A DNA stretch of 41,721 bases from Lachnospiraceae bacterium (GCA_024698485.1 JAILRC010000072.1:1-41721); one strand, 5' to 3'. Counted from the first letter of the stretch, positions 1-9,700 are shown. The notes: generated by a model from the sequence alone, not told the origin. A program made the numbers and translations.

Positions 1-1
1 C

Positions 2-265
2 ATCGAACTCATGGAAAAACAGCCCGAGACGAGAGCGAGGCTTACAGATCTTAAGAAACAACTCAGAGAAACTCTTGAAAGCCTTAAAACCATAAATGAC
101 AGAAATACAAAACTCATTAAAGAGTCGCTGGAGATTTCCGAATATCATCTGAATATGATACGTTCATCCAGAAGTTATATCGGAAACAATTACACACGTA
201 AGGCGGGACAGTTTGGTCAGTTTGACACCATGATGTCCGTCGGAACGTTTGATGCGAAAAACTAA
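2..265 (+). CDS. flgN: Flagellar export chaperone FlgN, C-terminal part
   Basis: The frame is open to the left edge, so only the last 88 codons are visible and the start lies outside the window. The visible part is almost entirely helical and charged (ETLESLKTINDRNTKLIKES), followed by a Gly/Thr-rich tail containing YIGNNYTRKAG. This matches the C-terminal helix and tail of the FlgN family, which holds the hook-filament junction proteins FlgK and FlgL in the cytoplasm and delivers them to the flagellar export gate. The flgK and flgL genes follow about 4 kb downstream, which supports the call. A strong terminator closes the gene, so it is not simply co-transcribed with flgK here. An FliT-like chaperone is a less likely alternative. 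Confidence 0.75.
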   Translation: MELMEKQPETRARLTDLKKQLRETLESLKTINDRNTKLIKESLEISEYHLNMIRSSRSYIGNNYTRKAGQFGQFDTMMSVGTFDAKN

Positions 266-272
266 AAACCCG

Positions 273-303
273 GATCCGAAGAGGAAACTCTTCGGATCTT
301 TTA
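273..303 (+). terminator. Intrinsic terminator after flgN
   Basis: An 11-bp perfect stem (GATCCGAAGAG / CTCTTCGGATC) closed by a GAAA tetraloop is followed by a T-rich run. It separates flgN from the hydrolase and mannosidase pair. The rest of the gap to position 377 shows no convincing promoter. Confidence 0.9.
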
Positions 304-377
304 TTTTCGAAATTTGAGTTTTACATATAGGTTTTTAGTGGTAAGATTAAGGCAGAAAACAAAAGGGAGGACCGGAA

Positions 378-1208
378 ATGAAGATCACTTACTACGGAAC
401 AGCTGCAGGGGAGGGTTGGCCCTGCATATTTTGCAATTGCGAAATGTGCGAAACAGCCAGAAGACTTGGGGGAAGAAACATAAGGACCAGATCCCAGTCT
501 TTGATCAATGAGGATCTTCTTTTGGATTTCCCGGCTGACAATATGCTTCATGCAAACATATACGGGCTGGATTTTAAAAAAGTGGATTACCTTTTTGTGA
601 CTCACAATCATTCGGATCATTTTTACGCAATGGATCTTGAGATCCTGAGAGAGCCTTACACCCACGGAAGAACAAGAAATCTCAATGTGTACGGATCCCT
701 TGATGTAAAGAAACAGATAGATGACAACGTGCCTAAAGCAAAAGACAGAGATCCAGGATACGTTTTCAACAGGGCAGTTCCCTTTGAGACCATATGCGTG
801 GGGGATTACGAGGTGGTTCCTCTTCTTGCAAAGCATGACAGACACCAGGAATGCCTCATCTACATCGTGAGAAGCGTAAAAGAAGACAAAGCTGTCCTCT
901 ATTGCCATGATACAGGCACTTTCCCGGATCAGACTTTCGAATACATCAAAAACTATCCCCACAAGTTGAACCTTGTGAGCCTTGACTGCACACAGGGAGA
1001 GATAAAGGACGGGGACAATCATATGGGCTTTGTGGACGCGGTAGGCGAAAAGAACAGGCTGAAAACTCTTGGCGTCTGCGCCGACGATTGCATATTCGTT
1101 TTGAACCATTTCTCGCACAACGGAAGGATCCTTTACGATCGTCTGGTGGAAATGGCGGAAAAGGAAGACATGCTGGTGTCATATGACGGCATGGCCATCA
1201 AATTCTAG
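378..1208 (+). CDS. MBL-fold metallohydrolase, PhnP-like
   Basis: This 276-residue protein belongs to the metallo-beta-lactamase fold. The zinc-binding signature THNHSDHF has His76, His78, Asp80 and His81. An N-terminal cysteine cluster (CIFCNCEMC, about residues 14-22) resembles the extra metal site of PhnP-type phosphodiesterases (COG1235). Later histidines (AKHDRHQE, CHDTGT, LNHFSHNG) fit the remaining metal ligands. Known relatives cleave phosphodiester or cyclic phosphate bonds, but the substrate here cannot be read from sequence. The start has AGGGAGG upstream. It lies 26 bases before the alpha-mannosidase gene, and the two genes sit between terminators, suggesting one transcription unit concerned with sugar or phospho-sugar breakdown. 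Confidence 0.8.
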   Translation: MKITYYGTAAGEGWPCIFCNCEMCETARRLGGRNIRTRSQSLINEDLLLDFPADNMLHANIYGLDFKKVDYLFVTHNHSDHFYAMDLEILREPYTHGRTRNLNVYGSLDVKKQIDDNVPKAKDRDPGYVFNRAVPFETICVGDYEVVPLLAKHDRHQECLIYIVRSVKEDKAVLYCHDTGTFPDQTFEYIKNYPHKLNLVSLDCTQGEIKDGDNHMGFVDAVGEKNRLKTLGVCADDCIFVLNHFSHNGRILYDRLVEMAEKEDMLVSYDGMAIKF

Positions 1209-1234
1209 AAAATACGGTAACGGGGGGCATTTTT

Positions 1235-4200
1235 ATGCTTGAAAGAGGACAGACAGAACAGATGCTGTTCAAACTCAGGAGGCTGGTGAACACCACGGAA
1301 GGTCTTCTGTTTACAAAGGTGGACGAGGTTTCCGCCCGGGCTTTTCACACCCGTGAAAGGCTTTGCAGTGTGCCTGACAGGGGACTTTTTAAGGATTGTC
1401 CCAAGGGAAGTTCCTTTGAAGGGGAGGAAAGCTTTGTGTGGTTCATTACGGACTACGTTGTGCCCGAGAGGCTGGCGGGGAAGAAACTTTTCGTAAAACC
1501 CCTGATCGACGGCTATGAAGGCTTTCTTTTTGTAAACGGTATTCCCTACGGATCATTTACAAACAAGCTGAGCCGCGGCGGACACGGAAATCATTATTGC
1601 GATATGTTCGTAAAAAATTCCGCAGCGGGAGAAAAGATCGAGCTGGCAGCGGAATACTATGCGCATCATTACGTGGCAGGCACTTCTCCCTTTGAAAACA
1701 ACAGGGATGAAAGATTTGTCATCAACTACTCCGGAATGGACATCTGTGTCAAAAACGAAAGGATATGGGATTTTCATTTTAATCTTCAGATCGCGGTACA
1801 GATCGCGGATCATATGACAAGCAACGTCTACAGACAGGGGGATGTTGTGAACGCCCTGAAAAAGGTGCATGAGATCGTCTATTACGATCTTGAAAACACG
1901 GATCCGGAAACCTTTTATGCAGCCTGCGACGAAGCCAACCTTATCCTTAAAAAGGTTCTTTCCGAAAAGAATTCGGGCTCCGCGCCCTATGCGGGACTTG
2001 TGGGGCACAGTCATATGGACACCGCATGGCTCTGGACAAAGAAGGAAACCCTTAAGAAGTGCGCCAGAACCTACGCAAACACAGTGACTTTGATGGATCA
2101 GTATCCCGATTACACCTTCATTCAGAGTTCTGCCTACCATATAGATATAATAAAGAAAAACTACCCTTCTCTTTTTGAAAGAATGAAGGAAAAGATACTT
2201 GAAGGAAGATATGAGCCCAACGGCGGTGTCTGGGTGGAATGCGACTGCAACATCCCCACGGGTGAAGCAATGGTGCGTCAGTTTGTTTGGGGACAGAAGT
2301 TTACAAAAGAGAACTTCGGCTATCTGTCCGATGCTTTCTGGCTTCCCGACACCTTCGGCTACAGCGCGGCCCTTCCTCAGATCATGAAAAAGTGCGGCAT
2401 CAGGTACTTCCTCACCACGAAGATAGCCTGGAACGACACCACGGAATTCCCTTATGACAGTTTCATATGGCGCGGAATAGACGGCAGCAGCGTTCTGGCT
2501 CATTTCAACAGGACCCATGTATGGCCGGATCCCGTGAACCTTCTGGGAAATGTGACGAAGGGGATCAAAGATCCGAGAGTCTCCGACAGAAGGCTGGTTT
2601 CCTATGGTTTTGGAGACGGAGGCGGCGGTCCTGAATTTGAAATGATAGAGATCGCGGAAAGACTGAAGGACTGCGAGGGACTGCCCAGGACAGAGCACAC
2701 CACGGTGAGCGACTTCATGAAGGGGCTTGAAGAAAACATAACCGAGCCTTCCGTGTACACAGGCGAGCTTTACCTCGAACTTCACCGCGGAACCCTCACC
2801 AACAAGCATGAGATCAAGAGAAACAACAGGAAAGCGGAGATCGCTCTTCACGATCTTGAGTACCTTACGGTAAAGAACGCCGTAAAGAATGACATCGTAG
2901 CTTCCGATGAAAAGATCCGTCCCAGAGTTGCGGAGCTTCTTGTAAACCAGTTTCATGACATCCTTCCCGGCACATGCATAGGCAGTGCCCATGATGAATG
3001 TTTTGAAGAGATCGGCCACATGCTGAAGGAGAGCAAGGCTGAGATCGAAAGACTTGCGGGAGCGGATGTTGAGACCGGCGACAGGGATGAGCTGTATGTT
3101 AACATTGAAAACACTCTTTCCTTTGACAGACATGACCCTGTGTACATCAAGGCTGTGAAGGGATATGCCCCTGACAGCGGGTACAGGAGCCAGAAGACGG
3201 AAGACATTGACGGGAATGAAGTCTATGTGATCACGGGACTTACAGTTCCCGCATATGCAGGCACTTCCGTGAAACTTGTACGATCGGAAAAGAAAGAAGA
3301 GAAGGGCAATGTATTCAGTTTTGAAAACCACAGGCTGATCACTCCTCTTCTTGATATCACCTTTGATGAGAACGGTTTCCTTTGTTCATGCATAGACAGG
3401 GAAGAAAACAGGGAGCTCAGAGGTGAGGGCGATCCCCTCAACACCTTCCTTCTTGCGGAGGATGTTCCGGTGGAATACGACAACTGGAACGTGGATGCGG
3501 ATCTTGAATGCAAAATGAAGCCTGCCGCAAAGCTCATTTCCGAAGAACTTGTATCTGTGGGAGACTGTGAATGCAGGATCAGAAGGAACTACAGACTCAC
3601 GGAAAAATCTTCTTTGAAGCAGGACATGATCGTCTATGCAGACAGAAAAGAGATCGTGTTTGACACTGTCATGGACTGGCAGGATGATCACAGATTCCTT
3701 AAGGTTGCCTTTGATACAAATGCAGTGAGCGAATATGCACGCTGTGAAACCCAGTTTGGCTGCGTAAAGCGTCCCACCACCAGAAACACTGCGGAGCAGA
3801 AAGCGAAATTCGAAGTCAGCACCCACAAGTACACGGACATATCGGAACCGGGCTACGGTGTCGCTGTATTGAACGATTGCAAGTACGGTATTTCCGTGAT
3901 GGACGGCTGTTTAAGGCTTTCGCTCCACAAGGGCGGCAATCGTCCGGATGTACGTGGCGACAAGGGGCTTCACAAAGTGACCTATGCTTTCCTTCCTCAT
4001 TCGGGAGGTTTTTCGGCGGAGAAGGTGATCCTTCCCGCATATGAACTGAACTACCTTCCCGTTACGGTCCTCAGCGAGAGTGAACTTGCTGAAAGAGAGA
4101 AGACGAGCCTTGTAAGGACCGACAGACCCAACGTGATCGTTGAAACCGTGAAGCCCGCGGAAGAGAACCGCAAGGGCTTTGTGATCAGAGTTTACGAAGC

Positions 4201-4363
4201 GGAAGGCACTTTTACAAATGCGAGGATCTCACTTAATTTTAAGGCAAAAGGGATTTCTGAAACCGATATGCTTGAGAATGTCATTTCTTCGGTAGGATCG
4301 GGAGAAAATTTTACTTCGGCTTTCAAGCCTTTCGAAATTAAAACTTTCAGGATTGATTATTGA
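1235..4363 (+). CDS. Alpha-mannosidase, glycoside hydrolase family 38
   Basis: The 1042-residue protein has the length and layout of bacterial GH38 retaining alpha-mannosidases. The metal-site motif GHSHMDTAWLW gives His258, His260 and Asp262. WLPDTFGYSAALPQ carries the probable catalytic nucleophile Asp372. A helical middle domain (RNNRKAEIALHDLEY, then VNQFHDILPGTCIG) and a long beta-rich C-terminal part (about residues 620-1042) follow. There is no signal peptide, so it probably acts in the cytoplasm on imported mannosides or N-glycan fragments. It follows the MBL hydrolase by 26 bases, with a purine-rich GGGGGG ribosome site, and ends just before a terminator. Its place between flgN and flgK is unusual; nothing in it suggests a flagellar job. 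Confidence 0.93.
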   Translation: MLERGQTEQMLFKLRRLVNTTEGLLFTKVDEVSARAFHTRERLCSVPDRGLFKDCPKGSSFEGEESFVWFITDYVVPERLAGKKLFVKPLIDGYEGFLFVNGIPYGSFTNKLSRGGHGNHYCDMFVKNSAAGEKIELAAEYYAHHYVAGTSPFENNRDERFVINYSGMDICVKNERIWDFHFNLQIAVQIADHMTSNVYRQGDVVNALKKVHEIVYYDLENTDPETFYAACDEANLILKKVLSEKNSGSAPYAGLVGHSHMDTAWLWTKKETLKKCARTYANTVTLMDQYPDYTFIQSSAYHIDIIKKNYPSLFERMKEKILEGRYEPNGGVWVECDCNIPTGEAMVRQFVWGQKFTKENFGYLSDAFWLPDTFGYSAALPQIMKKCGIRYFLTTKIAWNDTTEFPYDSFIWRGIDGSSVLAHFNRTHVWPDPVNLLGNVTKGIKDPRVSDRRLVSYGFGDGGGGPEFEMIEIAERLKDCEGLPRTEHTTVSDFMKGLEENITEPSVYTGELYLELHRGTLTNKHEIKRNNRKAEIALHDLEYLTVKNAVKNDIVASDEKIRPRVAELLVNQFHDILPGTCIGSAHDECFEEIGHMLKESKAEIERLAGADVETGDRDELYVNIENTLSFDRHDPVYIKAVKGYAPDSGYRSQKTEDIDGNEVYVITGLTVPAYAGTSVKLVRSEKKEEKGNVFSFENHRLITPLLDITFDENGFLCSCIDREENRELRGEGDPLNTFLLAEDVPVEYDNWNVDADLECKMKPAAKLISEELVSVGDCECRIRRNYRLTEKSSLKQDMIVYADRKEIVFDTVMDWQDDHRFLKVAFDTNAVSEYARCETQFGCVKRPTTRNTAEQKAKFEVSTHKYTDISEPGYGVAVLNDCKYGISVMDGCLRLSLHKGGNRPDVRGDKGLHKVTYAFLPHSGGFSAEKVILPAYELNYLPVTVLSESELAEREKTSLVRTDRPNVIVETVKPAEENRKGFVIRVYEAEGTFTNARISLNFKAKGISETDMLENVISSVGSGENFTSAFKPFEIKTFRIDY

Positions 4364-4369
4364 AAATCT

Positions 4370-4403
4370 GAGTCACGGATCTCACCGTGACTCAAATTTT
4401 TTT
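4370..4403 (+). terminator. Intrinsic terminator after alpha-mannosidase
   Basis: A 9-bp stem (GAGTCACGG / CCGTGACTC) with a 6-base loop is followed by AAA and seven T. It ends the hydrolase-mannosidase unit. Confidence 0.88.
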
Positions 4404-4413
4404 GCCTGCAGTG

Positions 4414-4441
4414 TAATGATTTCATTTACCAAAGCCGATAA
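4414..4441 (+). promoter_or_regulatory. Sigma-28 (FliA/SigD) type promoter for flgK
   Basis: TAATGATT, a 12-base gap and GCCGATAA match the sigma-28 consensus (TAAAGTTT, 11 bases, GCCGATAA) at all eight -10 positions and six of eight -35 positions. It lies between the upstream terminator and the flgK ribosome site, so flgK can be expressed as a late flagellar gene independently of what precedes it. Confidence 0.75.
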
Positions 4442-4485
4442 AATAGATTGAATAGTATTAAACTGAGAAAAGGAGGAAAATGTCA

Positions 4486-6267
4486 ATGAGTTTGATGTCA
4501 GCCATGTACACCGGCGTATCCGGACTTACAGCTAATCAGCGCGGACTCACGGTTTTGGGTCACAACCTTGCAAACGTGGAAACAGAAGGATATGTCCGTC
4601 AGCAGATGGAAACCACTGACTTCCTCTACAGGCCGGTAGGAAGAACCGGAACCCATACAATGCAGACCGGTTACGGAACCGATGTTTCCACCATCAAACA
4701 GGTGAGAGACCGTTTCCTTGACAGAACATACAGAGAAGAAGTGGGACGACAGAATTACTACAGATTGCAGTACGAATCCACAAGCGAGATAGAGGACATC
4801 TTCGGAGAGACCGAAGGCGTTGCTTTCCAGGATTCCATGGCTGAGGTCTGGGTGGCATTGCAGGAAATGTGCAAGGAGCCCGACAGCATAGTTACACGTT
4901 CCAGTTTCATTCAGACTGCGGTAAGCTTCATCGAGAGAGCAGAAGAGATCTACAAACAGATCGGTGAATATCAGGTGAGCCTCAACACTCAGGTGAAGAA
5001 TTATGTTAACAGGATAAATGAGATCGCCAATGAGATATATGAACTGAATCACAGCATCCAGAAAGTCGAAGCCGGCGGTTTTGAAAATGCCAATGACCTT
5101 AGAGACAAGAGAAACCTTCTGGTGGATGAACTTTCGGAACTGGTGAAGGTGAGCTACAAGGAAGATGCCACAGGCATCATGACCATCTATGTGGAAGATT
5201 ATGCCATGGTCACCGAGGATCTTGTCTATCCCATAGACACAAGGCCCATCAACGATGAAACATCCATGATCGAGCCCTATTGGGTAAACTATGATTCTGT
5301 GGATCTCTTTAAATTTGACAGGGTACCCTCCACAGCGGCAGACACGGACATAGGGGCGCTTAAGGGACTTCTCATTGCCAGAGGCCAGAAGGTGGGAAGA
5401 TACACAGACATTCCCAGAAAGCCCACAGAAGAGGAATTCACCGACGAGACAGGATGGTTTGACATTCAGAACTATCAGGCAGCGGTGAGAGAATATGACG
5501 AAAAGGTGAAGGATTATGAGATAAACGTGGAAAGCAGCGTCTGCGTCAGTGTGCAGGCACAGTTCGACAATCTCATCCACGGCATCGTCACCACCATAAA
5601 CGATCTTCTTTGCCCCAACAAAGAAGTTGAACTTACGGACGGTTCCAAGATCATGATCTTTGATGAGGAAAAGGCTTCCGTAGGTATGGACGAGAACAAC
5701 ACCCCCGGTGAGGCGCTCTTCACCCGTAAGTCAATGGACAGATACACGGTGCGCTCCGTTGATATAGTGAACGACGACGGAACCATCGAACACAAGGAAG
5801 CATGGGTTTTCAATGCGGAGGATCCCGAGAACAACTATTCCCTTTTCACCATCGGTGAAGTGAAGGTCAACGACAAGCTTTTGAAGAATCCTTCCCTCCT
5901 TCCTCTTTCCGACAATTCAGGAACGGGAGATTTCAGCATAGAACTTTGCGAATCCCTTCTTTCCGCATGGCAGGCTGAGTTTGACACCATATCACCCAGC
6001 GATTATTCAAAACAGAACTTCAACAGCTACTACACCGAAATGGTGGGTCTCATAGGCACCAACGGTCAGAAGCATAAAAATGTATTTAAGAGCCAGGAAG
6101 ATCTTGTAAACAGCGTTGACAATCAGAGACAGTCCGTACATGCGGTGGATTCTGACGAAGACCTTACCAATGTGATCAAGTATCAGCAGGGGTACAACGC
6201 AAACTCAAGATTCATCAATGCGGTAAACCAGATGCTGGAACACCTCATAGACACCCTGGGCAGATAG
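4486..6267 (+). CDS. flgK: Flagellar hook-associated protein FlgK (HAP1), first copy
   Basis: FlgK forms the junction between hook and filament. The N-terminal D0 helix (MSLMSAMYTGVSGLTANQ, then GHNLANVETEGYVRQQ) and the C-terminal rod motif (VDNQRQSVHAVDSDEDL, then KYQQGYNANSRFINAVNQML) are intact. The ENANDLRDKRNLLVDELSEL segment is typical of HAP1. I chose the second ATG (4486), nine bases after AGGAGG; the ATG at 4480 is only three bases from it. That gives 593 residues. A sigma-28-like promoter lies just upstream and a second flgK follows 21 bases downstream. The central variable region differs strongly from the second copy. Confidence 0.93.
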   Translation: MSLMSAMYTGVSGLTANQRGLTVLGHNLANVETEGYVRQQMETTDFLYRPVGRTGTHTMQTGYGTDVSTIKQVRDRFLDRTYREEVGRQNYYRLQYESTSEIEDIFGETEGVAFQDSMAEVWVALQEMCKEPDSIVTRSSFIQTAVSFIERAEEIYKQIGEYQVSLNTQVKNYVNRINEIANEIYELNHSIQKVEAGGFENANDLRDKRNLLVDELSELVKVSYKEDATGIMTIYVEDYAMVTEDLVYPIDTRPINDETSMIEPYWVNYDSVDLFKFDRVPSTAADTDIGALKGLLIARGQKVGRYTDIPRKPTEEEFTDETGWFDIQNYQAAVREYDEKVKDYEINVESSVCVSVQAQFDNLIHGIVTTINDLLCPNKEVELTDGSKIMIFDEEKASVGMDENNTPGEALFTRKSMDRYTVRSVDIVNDDGTIEHKEAWVFNAEDPENNYSLFTIGEVKVNDKLLKNPSLLPLSDNSGTGDFSIELCESLLSAWQAEFDTISPSDYSKQNFNSYYTEMVGLIGTNGQKHKNVFKSQEDLVNSVDNQRQSVHAVDSDEDLTNVIKYQQGYNANSRFINAVNQMLEHLIDTLGR

Positions 6268-6288
6268 TAACGAAGAAAGGAAAAAAGT

Positions 6289-8106
6289 ATGGCATCTACA
6301 TTTTTCGGACTTACAATAGGAACATCCGGGCTGTTCGCTTCCAAAACGGGATTGAACACCACAGCCCACAACATTTCCAATATTGAAACCGAAGGCTATA
6401 CGAGACAGTCTGTTTCACAGACCGCGGACGACGCCATCAGGACCCACAATTCCTACGGTATGCTGGGTACGGGCGTTAAGGTGAACTCCATCGAGCAGAG
6501 CAGAAGCATGTATTACGATGAAAAGTATCGCAGTACCAGTGCGGAGAACGGATTGTACGGAGAGCGCTACTACTTCATGAAGGAAGTGGAAAGCTATCTG
6601 AACGAGATCCAGCTGGAGGGTTTCACCACATCCTTTGATAATATGTACAATTCCCTGCAGGAGCTTTCCAAAGACGCTTCCAGTCTTACGGTAAGGACAC
6701 AGGTCACCAACTATGCCCAGTCCCTTTGCGAGTACTTCAATTCCCTTTACACCAATCTCCAGAGCATACAGGACGAGTGCAACTATGAAGTTAAGAACCA
6801 GGTTCAGAAGATAAATTCCATTGCGGATCAGATCGCAACCCTCAACAAGCAGATCAACACCGTTGAAGTGGGAGGCGAAAACGCCAACGATCTGAGAGAC
6901 CAGAGAAACCTTCTGGTGGACCAGCTTTCCGAGATCATCAACGTTCAGGTTTCAGAAAGAGAACTTGGAACGGAAGGTCTCAAGGCCTTTGTTGTTAAGA
7001 TCGACGGAAACACACTGGTGGACACTTACGAGACCAATCATCTCACCTGCGTTCCCAGAGAGGACAAGCGAAATCTCTGCGACCTTGACGGTCTCTATGA
7101 CATTCAGTGGACCAACGGAGACACACTGCAGCCGAGCAGCGGGACCATGGCAGGCAGTCTCAAGGCGCTGTTCGAAGTCAGAGACGGAAACAACAACGAG
7201 GATCTTCGAGGCGCGGCGGATGAGATCCTCTTCGGAGAGACTCAGTTAAGGATCACCAAGACAAACATCAACAATGTGGCGGATCTCAACATTCCCACCC
7301 AGGGAGCCCTTAAGATCGGAAACGGCTACTACAGCTATTCTTCCTTTGAAGTCACTGCCGATGACGAGGGAAATTATGAATATGTGTTTCAGCTCAACGA
7401 GCCGGCAAGAAGAAATTACGATCAGGATGTGACCGTTACAGTGGGCAGCCATGTGGATTATAAGGGCATTCCTTATTACATGGCTCAGATGAACCAGTTC
7501 GTAAGAACCTTTGCGGAGAATTTCAACAATGTTCACCGTCAGGGTCAGAGCCTTGATATGGATACGGATATTTCCTTCTTTACCGGATATAACATAGTTA
7601 CCGGTCAGGAATATGCCCTGGGTACGTTCGATAATACGGTAAATACCGATGTTACCCTCATCACATCCGATACACTGGAGGAGTCCACATCCTACTACAT
7701 GCTCACTGCACAGAACTTCCGCGTGCGCAGCGTTGTAATGGACAATCCTTCCATGATCGCCACCACCACGAATCTTGTGGACGGTGTCAGCGGAAACAAT
7801 ATAGTGGAAAAACTCATTGCATTAAAGAGCGATGTCAACATGTTCAAGCAGGGCGATCCCGCATCCTTCCTCCGCACTCTTGTGGCGGAAGTGGGCATAG
7901 ACACCAAGGCCAGCAAGGATACTTCCAAGAGCCAGAGCGACATCCTGAAGTCCGTTGCTAACCAGAGACTTTCGGTTTCCGGTGTTGACTCGGATGAAGA
8001 GGCCATGTACCTTGTACGCTATCAGGAAGCGTATTCCCTGAGTGCAAAGGTCATCTCCGTAATGCAGGAGATATACGATAAATTAATAAATGAGACGGGA
8101 GTTTAA
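6289..8106 (+). CDS. Flagellar hook-associated protein FlgK, second copy
   Basis: The 605-residue protein has the same architecture as the preceding gene. Its N-terminal motif is TSGLFASKTGLNTTAHNISN with IETEGYTRQ, the HAP1 middle segment is GGENANDLRDQRNLLVDQLS, and the C-terminal rod is SVANQRLSVSGVDSDEEA and RYQEAYSLSAKVISVMQEI. Both ends are complete, so it is not a decayed duplicate. The ribosome site GAAAGG sits about eight bases before the ATG. It shares the flgK transcript. It could form part of the junction with the first FlgK, replace it under some conditions, or serve a second filament type; sequence alone does not decide. The N-terminus looks closer to typical FlgK (TTAHNISN) than the first copy (VLGHNLAN). 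Confidence 0.9.
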   Translation: MASTFFGLTIGTSGLFASKTGLNTTAHNISNIETEGYTRQSVSQTADDAIRTHNSYGMLGTGVKVNSIEQSRSMYYDEKYRSTSAENGLYGERYYFMKEVESYLNEIQLEGFTTSFDNMYNSLQELSKDASSLTVRTQVTNYAQSLCEYFNSLYTNLQSIQDECNYEVKNQVQKINSIADQIATLNKQINTVEVGGENANDLRDQRNLLVDQLSEIINVQVSERELGTEGLKAFVVKIDGNTLVDTYETNHLTCVPREDKRNLCDLDGLYDIQWTNGDTLQPSSGTMAGSLKALFEVRDGNNNEDLRGAADEILFGETQLRITKTNINNVADLNIPTQGALKIGNGYYSYSSFEVTADDEGNYEYVFQLNEPARRNYDQDVTVTVGSHVDYKGIPYYMAQMNQFVRTFAENFNNVHRQGQSLDMDTDISFFTGYNIVTGQEYALGTFDNTVNTDVTLITSDTLEESTSYYMLTAQNFRVRSVVMDNPSMIATTTNLVDGVSGNNIVEKLIALKSDVNMFKQGDPASFLRTLVAEVGIDTKASKDTSKSQSDILKSVANQRLSVSGVDSDEEAMYLVRYQEAYSLSAKVISVMQEIYDKLINETGV

Positions 8107-8130
8107 GTTTTTAGGGTGAACTGCCGATAA
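8104..8130 (+). promoter_or_regulatory. Sigma-28 type promoter for flgL-fliW-csrA
   Basis: TAAGTTTT, 11 bases, GCCGATAA gives the canonical sigma-28 spacing and a perfect -10 element. It begins on the stop codon region of the second flgK and lies 43 bases before the flgL start. Confidence 0.75.
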
Positions 8131-8173
8131 ATACCAAAGAATATATTCAGCATGAAAGGAGACAGAGGCATAT

Positions 8174-9700
8174 ATGAGAATTACCAACAAGATGATGACC
8201 AACAATGCGTTGTATAACATCAACACAAACAAGAATCTTCTTGATATGCTTGAGAACAGATATTCTTCGGGCAAAAAGATCACAAGACCCTCTGACGATC
8301 CTATTGTTGCGGTAAGAGCCTTAAAATTCAGAACAAATCTTACAGAGATCGAACAATATACGGAGAAGAACATCCCCGATGCGCTGAACTGGATGGAGGT
8401 TACGGAAGGTGCACTGACCACCATCAATTCCATCATCTCTTCCATGAACACCTATTGCAATCAGGGAGCCAACGACTATCTGACTGCGGAGGACAGAAAC
8501 TCCATCGTCATCAACCTTCAGCAGTATGCAAACCAGCTCTATCAGGAAGGTAACACCAACTACGCGGGAAGATATGTTTTCTCCGGTTACAAGACCGATA
8601 CCCCTCTTGTTTTCAACGAGGATACGGAAGAGGTGCTGTACAGGATCACGGAGCCCAGAACGGGCGAACAACTGGAGATGGTCACAGTGCTGGACGGCGG
8701 CGTGAACATCGACGATCTGGATCTTTCAAATGATAATTACGGAACGGAGTGGGACGCGAAGTATCCCACAATGCCTTCCACAAAGAATGTTTATCGTCTG
8801 GCTCTCGGATATGACGATCTGGACGATGTGATCCCCGAGATCACCTACACCGATGCCAACGGCACGGAACACAGCACTTTGAACGGAACAAACTTTGCGG
8901 CAAGAGGACTTACGGTGAGATCGGTGTCCGTATCGGATCAGGATGCCTACCATGTTGCCGACGAAGAGATCAATTTCATAAAAGAGACCGGAGAGCTCAT
9001 CCTTGGAAAGAATGTGTATGAGCAGATGCAGAAGTCTTCGGACATCAGGGTTACTTTTGAAAAGACAAAGTTCAATCAGAACGACCTGAGACCCGAGCAT
9101 TACTATGACTGTACCACAAAGGAACTGGCAACCGGTAAGGAAGTCACCTACACCAAGAAGGATCAGGACATCCGCTACGAGGTGAATTTCAATCAGAAAC
9201 TCACCATCAACACTCAGGGCTGCGATGCCTTCACCACCCGCATAGACCGCACCATCACGGAGATCACCGAAGCGGTTCAGGCAGTGGCAAGAGTTGAAGA
9301 TCAGCTGACGCAGATAGACAAGATGCTGGGAGACACCAGGTACTCCGACGACAGGATCGCGAAGCTCAGATCCATCAGAGAGCAGCTGGAATCGGAATAC
9401 ACTTTGAGAACGGCTCTTATGACCGACGCTTTCCAGAGAGGCATCACCGTCACTGCGGAAGAGCAGGAGAACACCAACGTGTGTGTTGCGGATCTGGGAG
9501 GACGTTACAAGAGACTCCTTCTCACCCAGAGCAGACTTGAAGATCAGGCAACGGATTACGAAGAGCTTCTTTCCGAAAACGAAGATGCGGATCTTGTGGA
9601 TACCATCGTAAAGTACCAGTCCGCAAAGACGGTTTACGATTCTTCGCTGAATGCCACATCTCAGCTTGTAAGATCTTCTTTGCTTGACTATATTAAATAA
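8174..9700 (+). CDS. flgL: Flagellar hook-associated protein FlgL (HAP3)
   Basis: FlgL is the second junction protein, in contact with the first flagellin ring. The N-terminus MRITNKMMTNNALYNIN with SSGKKITRPSDDP and the C-terminus VKYQSAKTVYDSSLNATSQL with LDYIK are diagnostic D0/D1 segments shared with flagellins. At 508 residues it is longer than the roughly 300-residue enteric protein; the extra length lies in the middle (about residues 150-350), expected to be surface exposed. AAAGGAG lies before the ATG. A sigma-28-like promoter precedes it, and fliW follows after about 50 bases. Confidence 0.93.
   Translation: MRITNKMMTNNALYNINTNKNLLDMLENRYSSGKKITRPSDDPIVAVRALKFRTNLTEIEQYTEKNIPDALNWMEVTEGALTTINSIISSMNTYCNQGANDYLTAEDRNSIVINLQQYANQLYQEGNTNYAGRYVFSGYKTDTPLVFNEDTEEVLYRITEPRTGEQLEMVTVLDGGVNIDDLDLSNDNYGTEWDAKYPTMPSTKNVYRLALGYDDLDDVIPEITYTDANGTEHSTLNGTNFAARGLTVRSVSVSDQDAYHVADEEINFIKETGELILGKNVYEQMQKSSDIRVTFEKTKFNQNDLRPEHYYDCTTKELATGKEVTYTKKDQDIRYEVNFNQKLTINTQGCDAFTTRIDRTITEITEAVQAVARVEDQLTQIDKMLGDTRYSDDRIAKLRSIREQLESEYTLRTALMTDAFQRGITVTAEEQENTNVCVADLGGRYKRLLLTQSRLEDQATDYEELLSENEDADLVDTIVKYQSAKTVYDSSLNATSQLVRSSLLDYIK

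Noticed and set aside
1553..3331. A 592-codon open frame on the - strand opposite the alpha-mannosidase
   Set aside because: The + strand protein has full GH38 motifs; the antisense frame has no ribosome site, no recognisable domain and is a by-product of codon composition.
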